Positions 7,884 through 15,894 of a stretch of DNA of 36,483 nucleotides are shown here, in pieces. Numbering within the stretch: position 1 is the stretch's first letter; each line of letters opens with the position of its first letter. Made by a program: the position numbers and the translations under genes. Under the pieces are notes generated by a model that saw only the letters and a list, made by a program, of their open reading frames with translations, did not search any database and was not told the DNA's origin. Origin of the DNA: Acidimicrobiales bacterium (GTDB lineage Bacteria > Actinomycetota > Acidimicrobiia > Acidimicrobiales > MedAcidi-G1); assembly GCA_016845305.1 (NCBI GenBank), contig JAERSW010000110.1, positions 1 through 36,483 of the forward strand, given 5' to 3'.

Positions 7884-9412
7884 GCGACGCCCGCCGGGGT
7901 CGCCGCAGCGGCCGGTCCAAGGTCCGCGACGTCGCCGCCGAACAGCCGCCGTGGGGCCAGCCGCGCCTGCGGTTCGAGCCCCTGCGAGCCGTGTCCGACG
8001 ACGAGCTGGAGGCCATCCACCAGGCGTCGCTGCGGGTCCTGTCCGAGACCGGCATCGACTTCCTCGACGAGACGGCCCGCCAACAGCTGGCCGACGCCGG
8101 CTGCGACGTGGACGGCGACCGCGTCCGCTTCGACCCCGAGCTGGTGCTGGACCTCGTGGCCACGGCCCCCGCCGAGTTCACCCTGCACGCCCCCAACCCC
8201 GAGCGCGACCTCCACCTCGGCGGCGACGTGCTCACCTACACCAGCGTGGCCAGCCCCCCGTTCGTGACCGGCCTGGGGCGCGACCGCCGCGACGGCAACC
8301 GCGACGACTACCGCGACCTCCTGAAGCTGGGCCAGGTGCTCAACCCGGTCCACACCGTGGCCGGCTACCCGGTCGAGCCCATGGACATCCACCCGTCGGT
8401 CCGCCACCTGCACGCCACCCACGACATGCTGACGCTGTCGGACAAGGTGCCGTTCGTCTACAGCCTGAGCCGGCAGCGCAACCTCGACGCCATCGAGATG
8501 ACCCGCATCGCCCGCGGCGTCGACGATGCCACCATCGCCGAACAGCCGTCGCTCTACTCGGTCATCAACGCCAGCACCCCGCTGCGCTACGACACCGTGA
8601 TGCTGCACGGCATCCAGGAGATGTCGGCCCGCAACCAGTGCATCGTCATCACCCCGTTCACCCTCGCCGGGGCGATGGCCCCGGTGACCGTCATCGGCGC
8701 CCTGGTCCTGCAGAACGCCGAGGCACTGGCCGGCATCGCCTACACCCAGGTGGTCCGCCCCGGCTCGCCGGTCATCTACGGCGGCTTCACCTCGAACGTC
8801 GACATGCGCTCCGGGTCGCCGGCCTTCGGCACCCCCGAGTACTGGAAGGCCTGCCTCATCGGCGGCCAGCTGGCCCGTCGCTACCGGGTGCCGTACCGGT
8901 CGTCGAACGTGAACGCGTCGAACAGCGTCGACTCGCAGTCGGCCACCGAGAGCGCCCTGGCCGTGTGGGGCGCGGTGATGGGCGGCGTGAACCTGCTGCT
9001 GCACGGCGCCGGCTGGCTGGAGGGCGGCCTGCTGACCTCGTTCGAGAAGATGGTGATCGACGCCGACCTGCTGAACATGGTGTCGGCCATGCTCGAGCCG
9101 ATCACCGTGGACGACGCCGCCCTGGCCGTCGAGGCCATCGCCGAGGTCGGACCGGCCGGGCACTTCTTCGGCACCCAGCACACCCAGGACCGCTACGCCA
9201 CCGAGCACTTCCAACCCATGGTGTCGTCGTGGACCAACTTCGAGACGTGGGACGAGGGCGGACGCCTCGAGTCGCACCAGCGGGCCGAGACGCTGGCCCG
9301 CACCCTCATCGACGGCCACGTCGAGCCGCCCATGGCCGCCGACCGACGGGCCGCCCTCGACGAGTTCGTGGCCCGCCGCGTCGCCGAGGGCGGCGTCGAG
9401 ACGGACTACTAG
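7880..9412 (+). CDS. MttB-family (trimethylamine/glycine betaine-type) methyltransferase, non-pyrrolysine
   Basis: 510 residues. The ATG overlaps the previous stop as ATGA. Recognisable MttB-family segments are the N-terminal IHQASLRVLSETGIDF, VGFDP-like VRFDPELVLDLV, the central SGSPAFGTPEYWKACLIGGQLARRYRVPYR and SATESALAVWGAVMGGVNLLLHGAGWLEGGL. Classical MttB demethylates trimethylamine with a UAG-encoded pyrrolysine; homologues without it, such as MtgB, act on quaternary amines like glycine betaine or proline betaine. The frame is continuous with no internal TAG, so this belongs to the second group. Known members pass the methyl group to a corrinoid protein, and none is encoded in the window. 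The next gene, a dimethylglycine dehydrogenase homologue, would act on the demethylated product. The family is sure; the substrate is inferred. Confidence 0.9.
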   Translation: MSDARRGRRSGRSKVRDVAAEQPPWGQPRLRFEPLRAVSDDELEAIHQASLRVLSETGIDFLDETARQQLADAGCDVDGDRVRFDPELVLDLVATAPAEFTLHAPNPERDLHLGGDVLTYTSVASPPFVTGLGRDRRDGNRDDYRDLLKLGQVLNPVHTVAGYPVEPMDIHPSVRHLHATHDMLTLSDKVPFVYSLSRQRNLDAIEMTRIARGVDDATIAEQPSLYSVINASTPLRYDTVMLHGIQEMSARNQCIVITPFTLAGAMAPVTVIGALVLQNAEALAGIAYTQVVRPGSPVIYGGFTSNVDMRSGSPAFGTPEYWKACLIGGQLARRYRVPYRSSNVNASNSVDSQSATESALAVWGAVMGGVNLLLHGAGWLEGGLLTSFEKMVIDADLLNMVSAMLEPITVDDAALAVEAIAEVGPAGHFFGTQHTQDRYATEHFQPMVSSWTNFETWDEGGRLESHQRAETLARTLIDGHVEPPMAADRRAALDEFVARRVAEGGVETDY

Positions 9413-9449
9413 GCACGCAACCGAAGCCCGAGACCGGAGACCAGTCACC

Positions 9450-11984
9450 ATGCCCGACCTTCCCGACAGCACCCGGGTCGTCGTCGTCGGCGGCGGCGTG
9501 GTGGGGGCCAGCGTGCTCTACCACCTCACGAAGGCCGGCTGGACCGACGTCGTCCTGCTGGAACGCCGCGAGCTGACCGCCGGATCCACCTGGCACGCGG
9601 CGGGCGGCATGCACACCATCAACGGCGACCCCAACGTGGCCGCCCTGCAGCGCTACACCGTCCAGCTCTACGAGGACCTGGAACGGGAGTCCGGCGTGGC
9701 CTGCGGCCTGCACCTGACCGGCGAGGTCATGCTGGCCGACTCCGAGGACCGCATGGACTGGCTGCGCATGGCCCACGCCCGCGGTCGCTACCTGGGCATG
9801 CAGACCGAGCTGATCTCGGTGGCCGAGGCGAAGGAGAAGATCCCGTTCCTGGTCGAGGACCACTTCGTGGGCGCCCTGTGGGACCCGGTGGGCGGCCACG
9901 TCGACCCGTCGGGCGTCACCCACGCGTACGCCACCGCGGCCCGCATGGCCGGCGCGCAGGTCCACCGCAACACGTGGGCGCACGACATCGTCCAGCGGCC
10001 CGACGGCCTGTGGGACGTCGTCACCGAACGGGGCACCATCACGTGCGAGCACGTCGTCAACTGCGGCGGCCTGTGGGCCCGCGAGGTGGGCCGCATGTGC
10101 GGCATCGAGCTGCCGATCCTGGCCATGGAGCACATGTACCTGCTCACCGAGGAGCTCCCCGAGATCCAGCCGTGGCTGGACGCCACCGGGGGCCACGGCA
10201 TCGGCGCCATCGACTTCGGCGGCGAGATCTACACCCGGGCCGAGGCCGGCGGCCTGCTGCTGGGCACCTACGAGAAGGCGTGCGTCCCGTGGTCGGTGCG
10301 CGAGACGCCGTGGGAGTTCGGCGCCCAGTTGCTGACTCCCGACCTGGAGCGCATCGCCCCGTCGTTGGCCGTCGGCTTCGAGCACTTCCCCATCTACGCC
10401 GATGCCGGCATCCGCCAGGTCATCAACGGTCCGTTCACGTTCGCGTCGGACGGCAACCCGCTGATCGGCCCCATCCGCGGCCAGCGGGGCCACTGGGTGG
10501 CGTGCGGCGTGATGGCCGGCCTCAGCCAGGGCGGCGGCGTGGGCCTGGCCATGGCCAACTGGATAACCACCGGTGATCCCGGCTTCGACGTGTGGGGCAT
10601 GGACGTCGCCCGCTACGGCGACTGGACGACGAGGTCGTACACGAAGGCCAAGGTCATGGAGAACTACAGCCGCCGGTTCTCCATCTCGTTCCCCAACGAG
10701 GAGCTCCCGGCGGGCCGCCCGCTGCACACGTCGCCCATCCACGGCCGCCTCGACGCCGCCAACGCCGTGTGGGGGTCGTCGTACGGCCTGGAGACGGCGC
10801 TGTGGTTCCAGCGGCCGGGTGCCGAGCCGGTCGAGGAGGTCACCTTCCACCGGTCCAACGCCTTCGACGTGGTCGCCGACGAGGTCCGGGCCGTACGCAC
10901 CGGCGTCGGCCTCTTCGAGACCACCGGGTTCGCCAAGCACGAGTTCACCGGTCCGGGCGCCCGCGTCCTGCTCGAGCGGGTCCTCGCCAACCGGATACCA
11001 CCGCCGGGACGCATGGCGCTCGCTCCCATGCTCGACCACGGTGGCCGCCTCATCGGCGACTTCACCGTGGCCACGCTGGCCGACCCGTTCGACGGTGCCG
11101 AGACCTTCCTGGTCCTGGGCTCCGGCGTGGCCGAGGGCTACCACCAGCGGTGGTTCCTGGACCGGATCGCCGAGGACGCCGCCTCGGGCGGGGCCCGGGT
11201 CGCCTACCGGCCGCTGGGCCACGAGCTGGCCGGCCTGTCGCTGGCCGGCCCCGCCGCCCGCGACGTGCTGGCCGCGGTGGCCGGGGATGCCGACGTGTCG
11301 ACCGGGGCGTTCCGCTTCCGGGACGTCCGTCGGATGGACCTGGGCATGGTCGAGGCCATCGTGGGACGCATCACCTTCACCGGCGACCTCGGCTACGAGA
11401 TGTGGGTCCCGGCATCCCTCCAGCAACGCCTGTTCGACCTCCTGGTCGAGGCCGGCGAACCCCACGGCCTCCGCCCGTTCGGGCTGCGGGCGCTGGACTC
11501 CATGCGGTTCGACAAGGGGTTCGGGGCGTGGGCCAGCGAGTACCGGCCCATCTACACGCCCGGCGAGGCCGGCATGGACCCGTTCGTGGCCCTGACGGCC
11601 GCCGACGGCTCCGACCGGGACTTCATCGGCCGCGACGCCGTGATCGCCGAACGGGCGGCCGGCCCGCAGCGCCGGCTGTGCCTGTTCACCCTCGACGACG
11701 GCGGTGTGCCCGCCGGCCGCCGGACTGCTGGAGATGGGGCCGGGACCGACGTGCTGGGCGACGAGCCCATCTGGCACGACGGCGAGGTGGTCGGCTGGGC
11801 CACGTCGGGCGGCTACGCCCACTGGTCGGAGGCGTCGTGCGCCCTGGGCTACGTGCCCGCCGCCGTCGCCGACCCGGCCACGCCGGCCGACGGCTTCGAG
11901 ATCGAGGTGCTCGGCGTGCGACGGGCCGCGACGCGCCGCGATGAGCCGCTGTTCGACCCCTCGGGGTCCCGGATGAGGGGGTAG
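9450..11984 (+). CDS. Dimethylglycine/sarcosine dehydrogenase-like FAD oxidoreductase with C-terminal GcvT domain
   Basis: 844 residues. The N-terminal FAD domain begins VVVVGGGVVGAS (G14-x-G16-x2-G19), with E38 as ribose contact. STWHAAG contains H49, the position of the covalent flavin-linking His in mammalian DMGDH. The DAO-type substrate domain runs to about residue 400. From about 430 onward it is an aminomethyltransferase/GcvT fold (VGLFETTGFAKHEFTGPGARVLLERV, DLGYEMWVP, FGLRALDSMR), which in DMGDH and sarcosine dehydrogenase binds tetrahydrofolate and captures the methyl carbon. The likely reaction is oxidative N-demethylation giving 5,10-methylene-THF or formaldehyde. The gene follows the MttB homologue by 37 bases. 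The exact amine cannot be read. Confidence 0.93.
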   Translation: MPDLPDSTRVVVVGGGVVGASVLYHLTKAGWTDVVLLERRELTAGSTWHAAGGMHTINGDPNVAALQRYTVQLYEDLERESGVACGLHLTGEVMLADSEDRMDWLRMAHARGRYLGMQTELISVAEAKEKIPFLVEDHFVGALWDPVGGHVDPSGVTHAYATAARMAGAQVHRNTWAHDIVQRPDGLWDVVTERGTITCEHVVNCGGLWAREVGRMCGIELPILAMEHMYLLTEELPEIQPWLDATGGHGIGAIDFGGEIYTRAEAGGLLLGTYEKACVPWSVRETPWEFGAQLLTPDLERIAPSLAVGFEHFPIYADAGIRQVINGPFTFASDGNPLIGPIRGQRGHWVACGVMAGLSQGGGVGLAMANWITTGDPGFDVWGMDVARYGDWTTRSYTKAKVMENYSRRFSISFPNEELPAGRPLHTSPIHGRLDAANAVWGSSYGLETALWFQRPGAEPVEEVTFHRSNAFDVVADEVRAVRTGVGLFETTGFAKHEFTGPGARVLLERVLANRIPPPGRMALAPMLDHGGRLIGDFTVATLADPFDGAETFLVLGSGVAEGYHQRWFLDRIAEDAASGGARVAYRPLGHELAGLSLAGPAARDVLAAVAGDADVSTGAFRFRDVRRMDLGMVEAIVGRITFTGDLGYEMWVPASLQQRLFDLLVEAGEPHGLRPFGLRALDSMRFDKGFGAWASEYRPIYTPGEAGMDPFVALTAADGSDRDFIGRDAVIAERAAGPQRRLCLFTLDDGGVPAGRRTAGDGAGTDVLGDEPIWHDGEVVGWATSGGYAHWSEASCALGYVPAAVADPATPADGFEIEVLGVRRAATRRDEPLFDPSGSRMRG

Positions 11985-11987
11985 CAG

Positions 11988-12017
11988 CCAGTGGCAGGAC
12001 ACCCAGTGCCAGGACAC
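11988..12017 (+). repeat. 15-base tandem duplication carrying two in-frame GTG starts
   Basis: CCAGTGGCAGGACAC (11988-12002) and CCAGTGCCAGGACAC (12003-12017) differ at one base. Each contains a GTG in the frame of the downstream M24 gene (11991 and 12006), so the duplication also duplicates the start codon. Confidence 0.85.
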
Positions 12018-13322
12018 AGGGCCCTCGGGGACGACCCGGACGATCCGCTGGTGCGGCGGGCGGCGACCGTCGGCCACCGGATGGTGATGGGGCCGGGCGA
12101 GCCGGCGCTGTCGGAGTGGGCGGCGGCCGGCCTCGAGCTGCCCGACGAGCAGGCCATGATGCGCGACCGCCTCGACCGGACCGTGGCGCAGCTGGCGGCC
12201 GACGGCCTCGACGGGATCCTCCTGTTCGACCCCATGAACGTCATGTACGTGACCTACGCCCCGAACATGCAGGTCTGGCTGCTCCACAACCAGGCCCGCT
12301 ACGCCTTCGTCGGCGCCGACGGCACGCTGGTCCTGTTCGACTACCCGGGTTGCGAGTTCCTGTCGGCCCACAACCCGTTCGTGTCCGAGAGACGGACCGC
12401 CCAGGGCTTCACCTACTTCCTGGCCGGGGATCGGGCCGACGAGCACGCCAAGGGCTTCGCCCAGGAGGTGGCCGACCTGGCCCGCACCCACGGCGGCGGC
12501 ACCCGGCGCATCGCCGTCGACTCGTCGACCACGCTGGGCATCACGTCGCTGCTCGGCGAGGGCCTGGAGCTGGTCGACGGCACCCGGGTGATGGAGGAGG
12601 CCCGCAAGGTCAAGGGCCCCGACGAGGTGAAGGCCATGCGCTGCTCGGTGCAGGGCACGCTCACCTCGTCCCGCCTCATGTTCGAGGCCATGCGGCCGGG
12701 CATGACCGAGAACCAGATCTGGGGCGTGCTGTGGGCCGAGATGCTGGCCCGCCACGGCGAGTGGATGGAGTGCCGGCTGCTGGCGGCCGGCCCCCGCACC
12801 AACCCGTGGTTCCAGGAGTGCAGCAGCTACCAGGTGGCCGACGGCGACGTGGTGGCCTTCGACACCGACCTGGTGGGCGCCTACGGGATGATGACGGACA
12901 TCTCGCGGACCTGGGTGTGCGGCGACGCCCCGCCCACGCCGGAGGCCCGCCACGCCCACGAGCTGGCCGTCGAGCAGCTGGCCCGCAACATCGAGCTGCT
13001 GGAGCCCGGCGCCACCTTCCACGACCTGACCCATCGGGCGTGGTTCCCGCCCGAGGAGGAGTACCGCCACTACTCGTGCCTGTTCCACGGGGTGGGCCAG
13101 TGCGACGAGTACCCGTCCATCGTGTTCCCCAGCGCCTGGGAGGCGTCGGGCTACGACGGGGTGCTGGAACCCGGCATGGTGGTCACCGTGGAGGCCTACG
13201 TGGGGGCCCGCTCCGGCGGCCAGGGCGTGAAGCTGGAGGACCAGGTACTCATCACCGAGGACGGGTATGAGAACCTGAGCCCGTGGACGCTGGACCTGGA
13301 CCGCTTCGAGCCCCTGGCGTGA
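11991..13322 (+). CDS. dddP: DddP-like DMSP lyase candidate (M24 metallopeptidase fold)
   Basis: 443 residues from the GTG at 11991 (another in-frame GTG lies at 12006). The fold is M24/creatinase, but the pattern is that of DddP, which splits dimethylsulfoniopropionate into DMS and acrylate rather than cleaving peptides. Metal ligands line up as D291, D293 (FDTD), D303 (TDISR), H366 (HGVG), E401 (VEA) and E416 (KLEDQ). D372 in HGVGQCD sits six residues after the metal His, where DddP has its catalytic Asp, and Y361 matches a reported active-site Tyr. Numbering is offset from the Ruegeria enzyme by a constant 4-5 residues. The N-terminal segments GPGEPALSEWAAAGLELPD and PNMQVW also resemble DddP. 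Comparison is from memory. Alternatives are a creatinase-like or Xaa-Pro peptidase role. It follows the DMGDH homologue by six bases and precedes a thioesterase. Confidence 0.68.
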   Translation: MAGHPVPGHRALGDDPDDPLVRRAATVGHRMVMGPGEPALSEWAAAGLELPDEQAMMRDRLDRTVAQLAADGLDGILLFDPMNVMYVTYAPNMQVWLLHNQARYAFVGADGTLVLFDYPGCEFLSAHNPFVSERRTAQGFTYFLAGDRADEHAKGFAQEVADLARTHGGGTRRIAVDSSTTLGITSLLGEGLELVDGTRVMEEARKVKGPDEVKAMRCSVQGTLTSSRLMFEAMRPGMTENQIWGVLWAEMLARHGEWMECRLLAAGPRTNPWFQECSSYQVADGDVVAFDTDLVGAYGMMTDISRTWVCGDAPPTPEARHAHELAVEQLARNIELLEPGATFHDLTHRAWFPPEEEYRHYSCLFHGVGQCDEYPSIVFPSAWEASGYDGVLEPGMVVTVEAYVGARSGGQGVKLEDQVLITEDGYENLSPWTLDLDRFEPLA

Positions 13323-13341
13323 GCCGGCAGGCCACCCGACC

Positions 13342-13788
13342 GTGACCGACGATCCTCCGGCGGACCGGTCCGAGCGGGAACGGGCCGCGGAATACACCGC
13401 GCTGATCCGCCGGATCATGCCGTTCTGCGACGTGCTCGGCCTGACGGTGGTGTCGGCCTCGCCGGAACGGGTGGAGGCCACCGTCGAGTGGACCGAGGAG
13501 CGCACCACCGTGTTCGGCGGCCTGCACGGTGGCTACGTGATGGCCGTCGCCGACTCGGCCGGGGCGCTGTGCGCGGCCCAGAACCTGGCCGAGGGGGCGG
13601 GCACGTCGACCATCGAGTCCAAGACGAACTTCCTCCGACCGATCAAGGAGGGCACCGCCACCATCGTGTCGACGCCGGTCCACGTGGGTCGGACCACCAT
13701 CGTGGTCCAGACCGAGGTGCTCCGGGCCGACGGCAAGCGGGCGGCGATCACCACCCAGACCCAGGCGGTGCACCCGGGCCAGTCCTGA
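13342..13788 (+). CDS. PaaI-type hotdog-fold acyl-CoA thioesterase
   Basis: 148 residues from a GTG 19 bases after the previous stop. The hotdog helix motif GGLHGGYVMAVADSAGALCA (about residues 55-74) is the PaaI/YbgC-type active-site region, with the conserved His-Gly-Gly and Asp. The segment STIESKTNFLRPIKEGTATIVSTPVHVGRTT is the typical second strand set. It hydrolyses an acyl-CoA thioester. As the last gene of the operon it could release a product (for example after acrylate or 3-hydroxypropionate activation) or serve as housekeeping; substrate is unknown. The stop codon lies inside a 15-base tandem repeat. Confidence 0.87.
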   Translation: MTDDPPADRSERERAAEYTALIRRIMPFCDVLGLTVVSASPERVEATVEWTEERTTVFGGLHGGYVMAVADSAGALCAAQNLAEGAGTSTIESKTNFLRPIKEGTATIVSTPVHVGRTTIVVQTEVLRADGKRAAITTQTQAVHPGQS

Positions 13789-13822
13789 GGAACGGGGTCC
13801 TGAGGAACGGGGTCCTGAGGGG
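13783..13822 (+). repeat. 15-base tandem repeat spanning the thioesterase stop codon
   Basis: TCCTGAGGAACGGGG at 13783-13797 and again at 13798-13812, then a partial copy TCCTGAGGGG to 13822. The TGA stop at 13786-13788 is inside the first copy, and each copy repeats a TGA. Confidence 0.85.
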
Positions 13823-13865
13823 AGCCGGTTCCCGACGGGGCAGCGATCCCGAGCCGCCCTCCGGG

Positions 13866-14711
13866 TCAGCGCCCCTTGAACTCGGGGGCGCGCTTCTCGA
13901 TCCAGGCCCGACCGGCTTCCCGGGGGTCCTCGGAACCGAAGTTGGCCGCCTGCGACGCCGCCTCGGCCTCCAGCGCCTGCGACATGGACGTCTCCACGCC
14001 GTGGTTCAACAGCGCCTTGCTCATCGAGAGGGCCAGCGGCGGGCCGGCGACGATGCGGGCCACCACGTCGTCCACGTGGGCGTCCAGCTCGTCATCGGGC
14101 AGCACCCGGTTCACCAGGCCGATCCGGTCGGCCTCGGCGGCGTCGATGACCTCGGCCAGCAGCGCCAGCTCCTTGGCCCGGTGCAGGCCGATGCGTCGGG
14201 GCAGGACCCACGAGCCGCCGAAGTCCAGGCTGATGCCCCGTCGGGCGAAGATCTCCGAGAAGCGGGCGTCGGCGGAGGCGTAGACGAGGTCGCAGCCCAG
14301 CGCCAGGTTCAGGCCGGCGCCCACGGCGATGCCCCGCACCTTGGCCACAACCGGGTGCTGGCACTCGTGCAGGGCCTGGGCCGAGGCCTTGATCATCCGC
14401 AGGTTGCGCAGGGCCGGCCTCGCCTCCACGGCCCCCGTGGCCCGCTTCGACTGCGCCCCGACGTCGGCACCCGAGCAGAAGTTCCCGCCCGCTCCCGTGA
14501 CGACCACGCAGCGCACGGTGTCATCGGCGTTGAGGTCGCGGAAGATGCGTCCGAATTCGGCGAACATCGTGCCGGTCATGGCGTTCATGACCTCGGGTCG
14601 GTCGATGGTGACGGTGACGACGACGCCGTCACGTGTCACGACGAGGCCGTCGGCCCCCACGTGCTCCCGGTCCCCTGACTGCTGCTCTCCCATGGCCTGC
14701 TGCTCTCCCAT
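13866..14711 (-). CDS. Enoyl-CoA hydratase/isomerase family protein
   Basis: 281 residues from the ATG at 14711, chosen because TAGCGT lies eight bases upstream; a longer frame from 14786 adds a non-homologous leader. Crotonase motifs are DRPEVMNAM, the oxyanion-hole CSGADVGA and VRGIAVGAGLNLALGCDL. The two Glu of classical hydratases are not present: the first is replaced in AGLNLALG, the second in the FARRGISLDFGGSW region. The Asp in LDFGGSWVLPRRIG is the arrangement of PaaG-type isomerases, so an isomerase or other crotonase reaction is more likely than hydration. The protein begins with a duplicated MGEQQ stretch. It is convergent with the thioesterase and divergent from the acyl-CoA dehydrogenase pair. 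Confidence 0.88.
   Translation of the reverse strand: MGEQQAMGEQQSGDREHVGADGLVVTRDGVVVTVTIDRPEVMNAMTGTMFAEFGRIFRDLNADDTVRCVVVTGAGGNFCSGADVGAQSKRATGAVEARPALRNLRMIKASAQALHECQHPVVAKVRGIAVGAGLNLALGCDLVYASADARFSEIFARRGISLDFGGSWVLPRRIGLHRAKELALLAEVIDAAEADRIGLVNRVLPDDELDAHVDDVVARIVAGPPLALSMSKALLNHGVETSMSQALEAEAASQAANFGSEDPREAGRAWIEKRAPEFKGR
14679..14711 (-). repeat. 18-base tandem repeat duplicating the start codon
   Basis: On the minus strand ATGGGAGAGCAGCAG occurs at 14711-14697 and again at 14693-14679, separated by GCC. Both copies begin with an in-frame ATG and encode MGEQQ twice. Confidence 0.85.
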
Positions 14712-14719
14712 GGCTGGCG

Positions 14720-14725
14720 ACGCTA
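14720..14725 (-). promoter_or_regulatory. -10 hexamer TAGCGT of the enoyl-CoA hydratase/isomerase gene
   Basis: Minus-strand TAGCGT, eight bases before the ATG at 14711. No Shine-Dalgarno is present. It supports the internal start over the longer open frame. Confidence 0.5.
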
Positions 14726-14793
14726 GGCGGGATGATCCGTGGGATCCGCGTCGGGTCTCGTCCGGCGGATCGTCGGGTCCGGCCACCCGTCGG

Positions 14794-14799
14794 TAGGGT
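14794..14799 (+). promoter_or_regulatory. -10 hexamer TAGGGT of the acyl-CoA dehydrogenase pair
   Basis: TAGGGT, six bases, then the GTG at 14806. Without a Shine-Dalgarno this predicts a leaderless transcript for the two-gene operon. Confidence 0.6.
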
Positions 14800-14805
14800 C
14801 CGGCC

Positions 14806-15894
14806 GTGGACCTGAATCTGACGGAGGATCAGGAAACGATCCGGGAGGTGTTCGCCGCCTTCTTCGACGGCGAGACCGGCCCCGAGCGGGCCCGTGCCGC
14901 CGAGCCGATCGGGTTCGACACCGCGGCCTGGGATCGCCTGCTGGAGACCGGCGCCCCGGCCATGGGCGTGCCCGAGGCCGCCGGCGGCGGCGGTGCGTCG
15001 CTGGCTGACCTCGCCGTGGTCGCCGCCGAGGCCGGCGCCCGCATCGCCCCCCTCCCCCTCGTCGACCACGCCGTGGCCGCCCGCCTGCTGGCCGATCTCG
15101 GGGACCCCTCGGCCTGCGACGACGGCATCCTGGCCGGGACCACCATCGTCGGCCTCGCCGTGCGGCCGGCCGTCGACGGCGTGGCCCGCGTCGTGCCGTC
15201 CGGAGCGGTGGCCCACCGGGTCGTGGCCCTCGACGGCGACCGCCTCGTGCTCGACCGGCCGGAGTCCGCCGGGGCCCCCGACGGGCCCGGTGCCGGCCAC
15301 CTGCCCAACCACGGCTGCCTGCCGCTGGCCCACCGCGACCTCGCTGGCGCCGAGGTCCTGGCCACCGGTCCCGACGCGGTGGCCGCCCACGCCCGGGCCG
15401 TCGACGAGTGGCGGACCCTCACCGCGGCGACCCTCGTCGGCATCGCCCGCACCTCCGTCGACCTCGGCGTGGCCTACGTGATGGAACGCGAGCAGTTCGG
15501 CCGGCCCGTCGGAAGCTTCCAGGCCGTCCAGCACCTGCTGGCCGACCTCCCCGGCCTCGTCGACGGCGCCCACCTGCTGGCCGCCAAGGCCGCCTGGGCC
15601 GGTGACCGGGCCTCGGCCGGCATCGACGGCGTCCTCGACGTCGACCACAACGACGTCACCGACTTCCCCGCCCTGGCCGCCATGGCCCTCGTGGCCGCCG
15701 GCGAGGCGGCGACCATCGCGTCGGACCGCAGCCTCCACGTCCACGGCGGCTACGGGTTCAGCGAGGAGTACGACGTCCAGCTGTACTACCGACGGGCCCG
15801 TGCCCTGGCCTACGTCCTCGACGACCCGGCCCGTGAGTGCCGCCGCCTGGCCCGGATGCTGCCGGCACCCGGTGCCGGGAGGGGGGCCGCCTGA
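14806..15894 (+). CDS. Acyl-CoA dehydrogenase family protein, probable non-catalytic partner subunit
   Basis: 362 residues. The N-terminus LTEDQETIREVFAAFFDGE, the middle YVMEREQFGRPVGSFQAVQHLLADL and the end HVHGGYGFSEEYDVQLYYRRARAL are acyl-CoA dehydrogenase hallmarks. It is shorter than usual, and the beta-barrel segment is degenerate. At the position of the catalytic base, where most long-chain-type enzymes have Glu-Arg, this protein reads DEWRTL. The next gene is a second, complete dehydrogenase overlapping by one base. This pairing resembles the FadE28-FadE29-type heterotetramers of mycobacteria that oxidise steroid side-chain CoA esters, where only one subunit is catalytic. Substrate is unknown. 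The GTG start has TAGGGT six bases upstream. Confidence 0.88.
   Translation: MDLNLTEDQETIREVFAAFFDGETGPERARAAEPIGFDTAAWDRLLETGAPAMGVPEAAGGGGASLADLAVVAAEAGARIAPLPLVDHAVAARLLADLGDPSACDDGILAGTTIVGLAVRPAVDGVARVVPSGAVAHRVVALDGDRLVLDRPESAGAPDGPGAGHLPNHGCLPLAHRDLAGAEVLATGPDAVAAHARAVDEWRTLTAATLVGIARTSVDLGVAYVMEREQFGRPVGSFQAVQHLLADLPGLVDGAHLLAAKAAWAGDRASAGIDGVLDVDHNDVTDFPALAAMALVAAGEAATIASDRSLHVHGGYGFSEEYDVQLYYRRARALAYVLDDPARECRRLARMLPAPGAGRGAA

Noticed and set aside
7880-9412. Pyrrolysine-containing MttB
   Set aside because: The reading frame is continuous to its TAG-ended C-terminus with no internal amber codon, and no pyl genes are present.
9450-11984. DMSP demethylase DmdA
   Set aside because: The GcvT domain is fused to an N-terminal covalent-FAD DAO domain, the architecture of dimethylglycine/sarcosine dehydrogenases; DmdA is a stand-alone GcvT-type protein of about 370 residues.
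9306-13508. A 1400-codon minus-strand open frame, and similar very long frames opposite other genes (for example 1579-5346 plus and 19882-22845 plus)
   Set aside because: They are antisense to genes with clear catalytic motifs. Their translations are His/Gly/Arg/Pro-rich without domains; such shadows are expected from strong third-position GC bias.
14712-14786. N-terminal extension of the crotonase gene from the ATG at 14786
   Set aside because: The extra 25 residues are unconserved and would place the start upstream of the TAGCGT promoter element.
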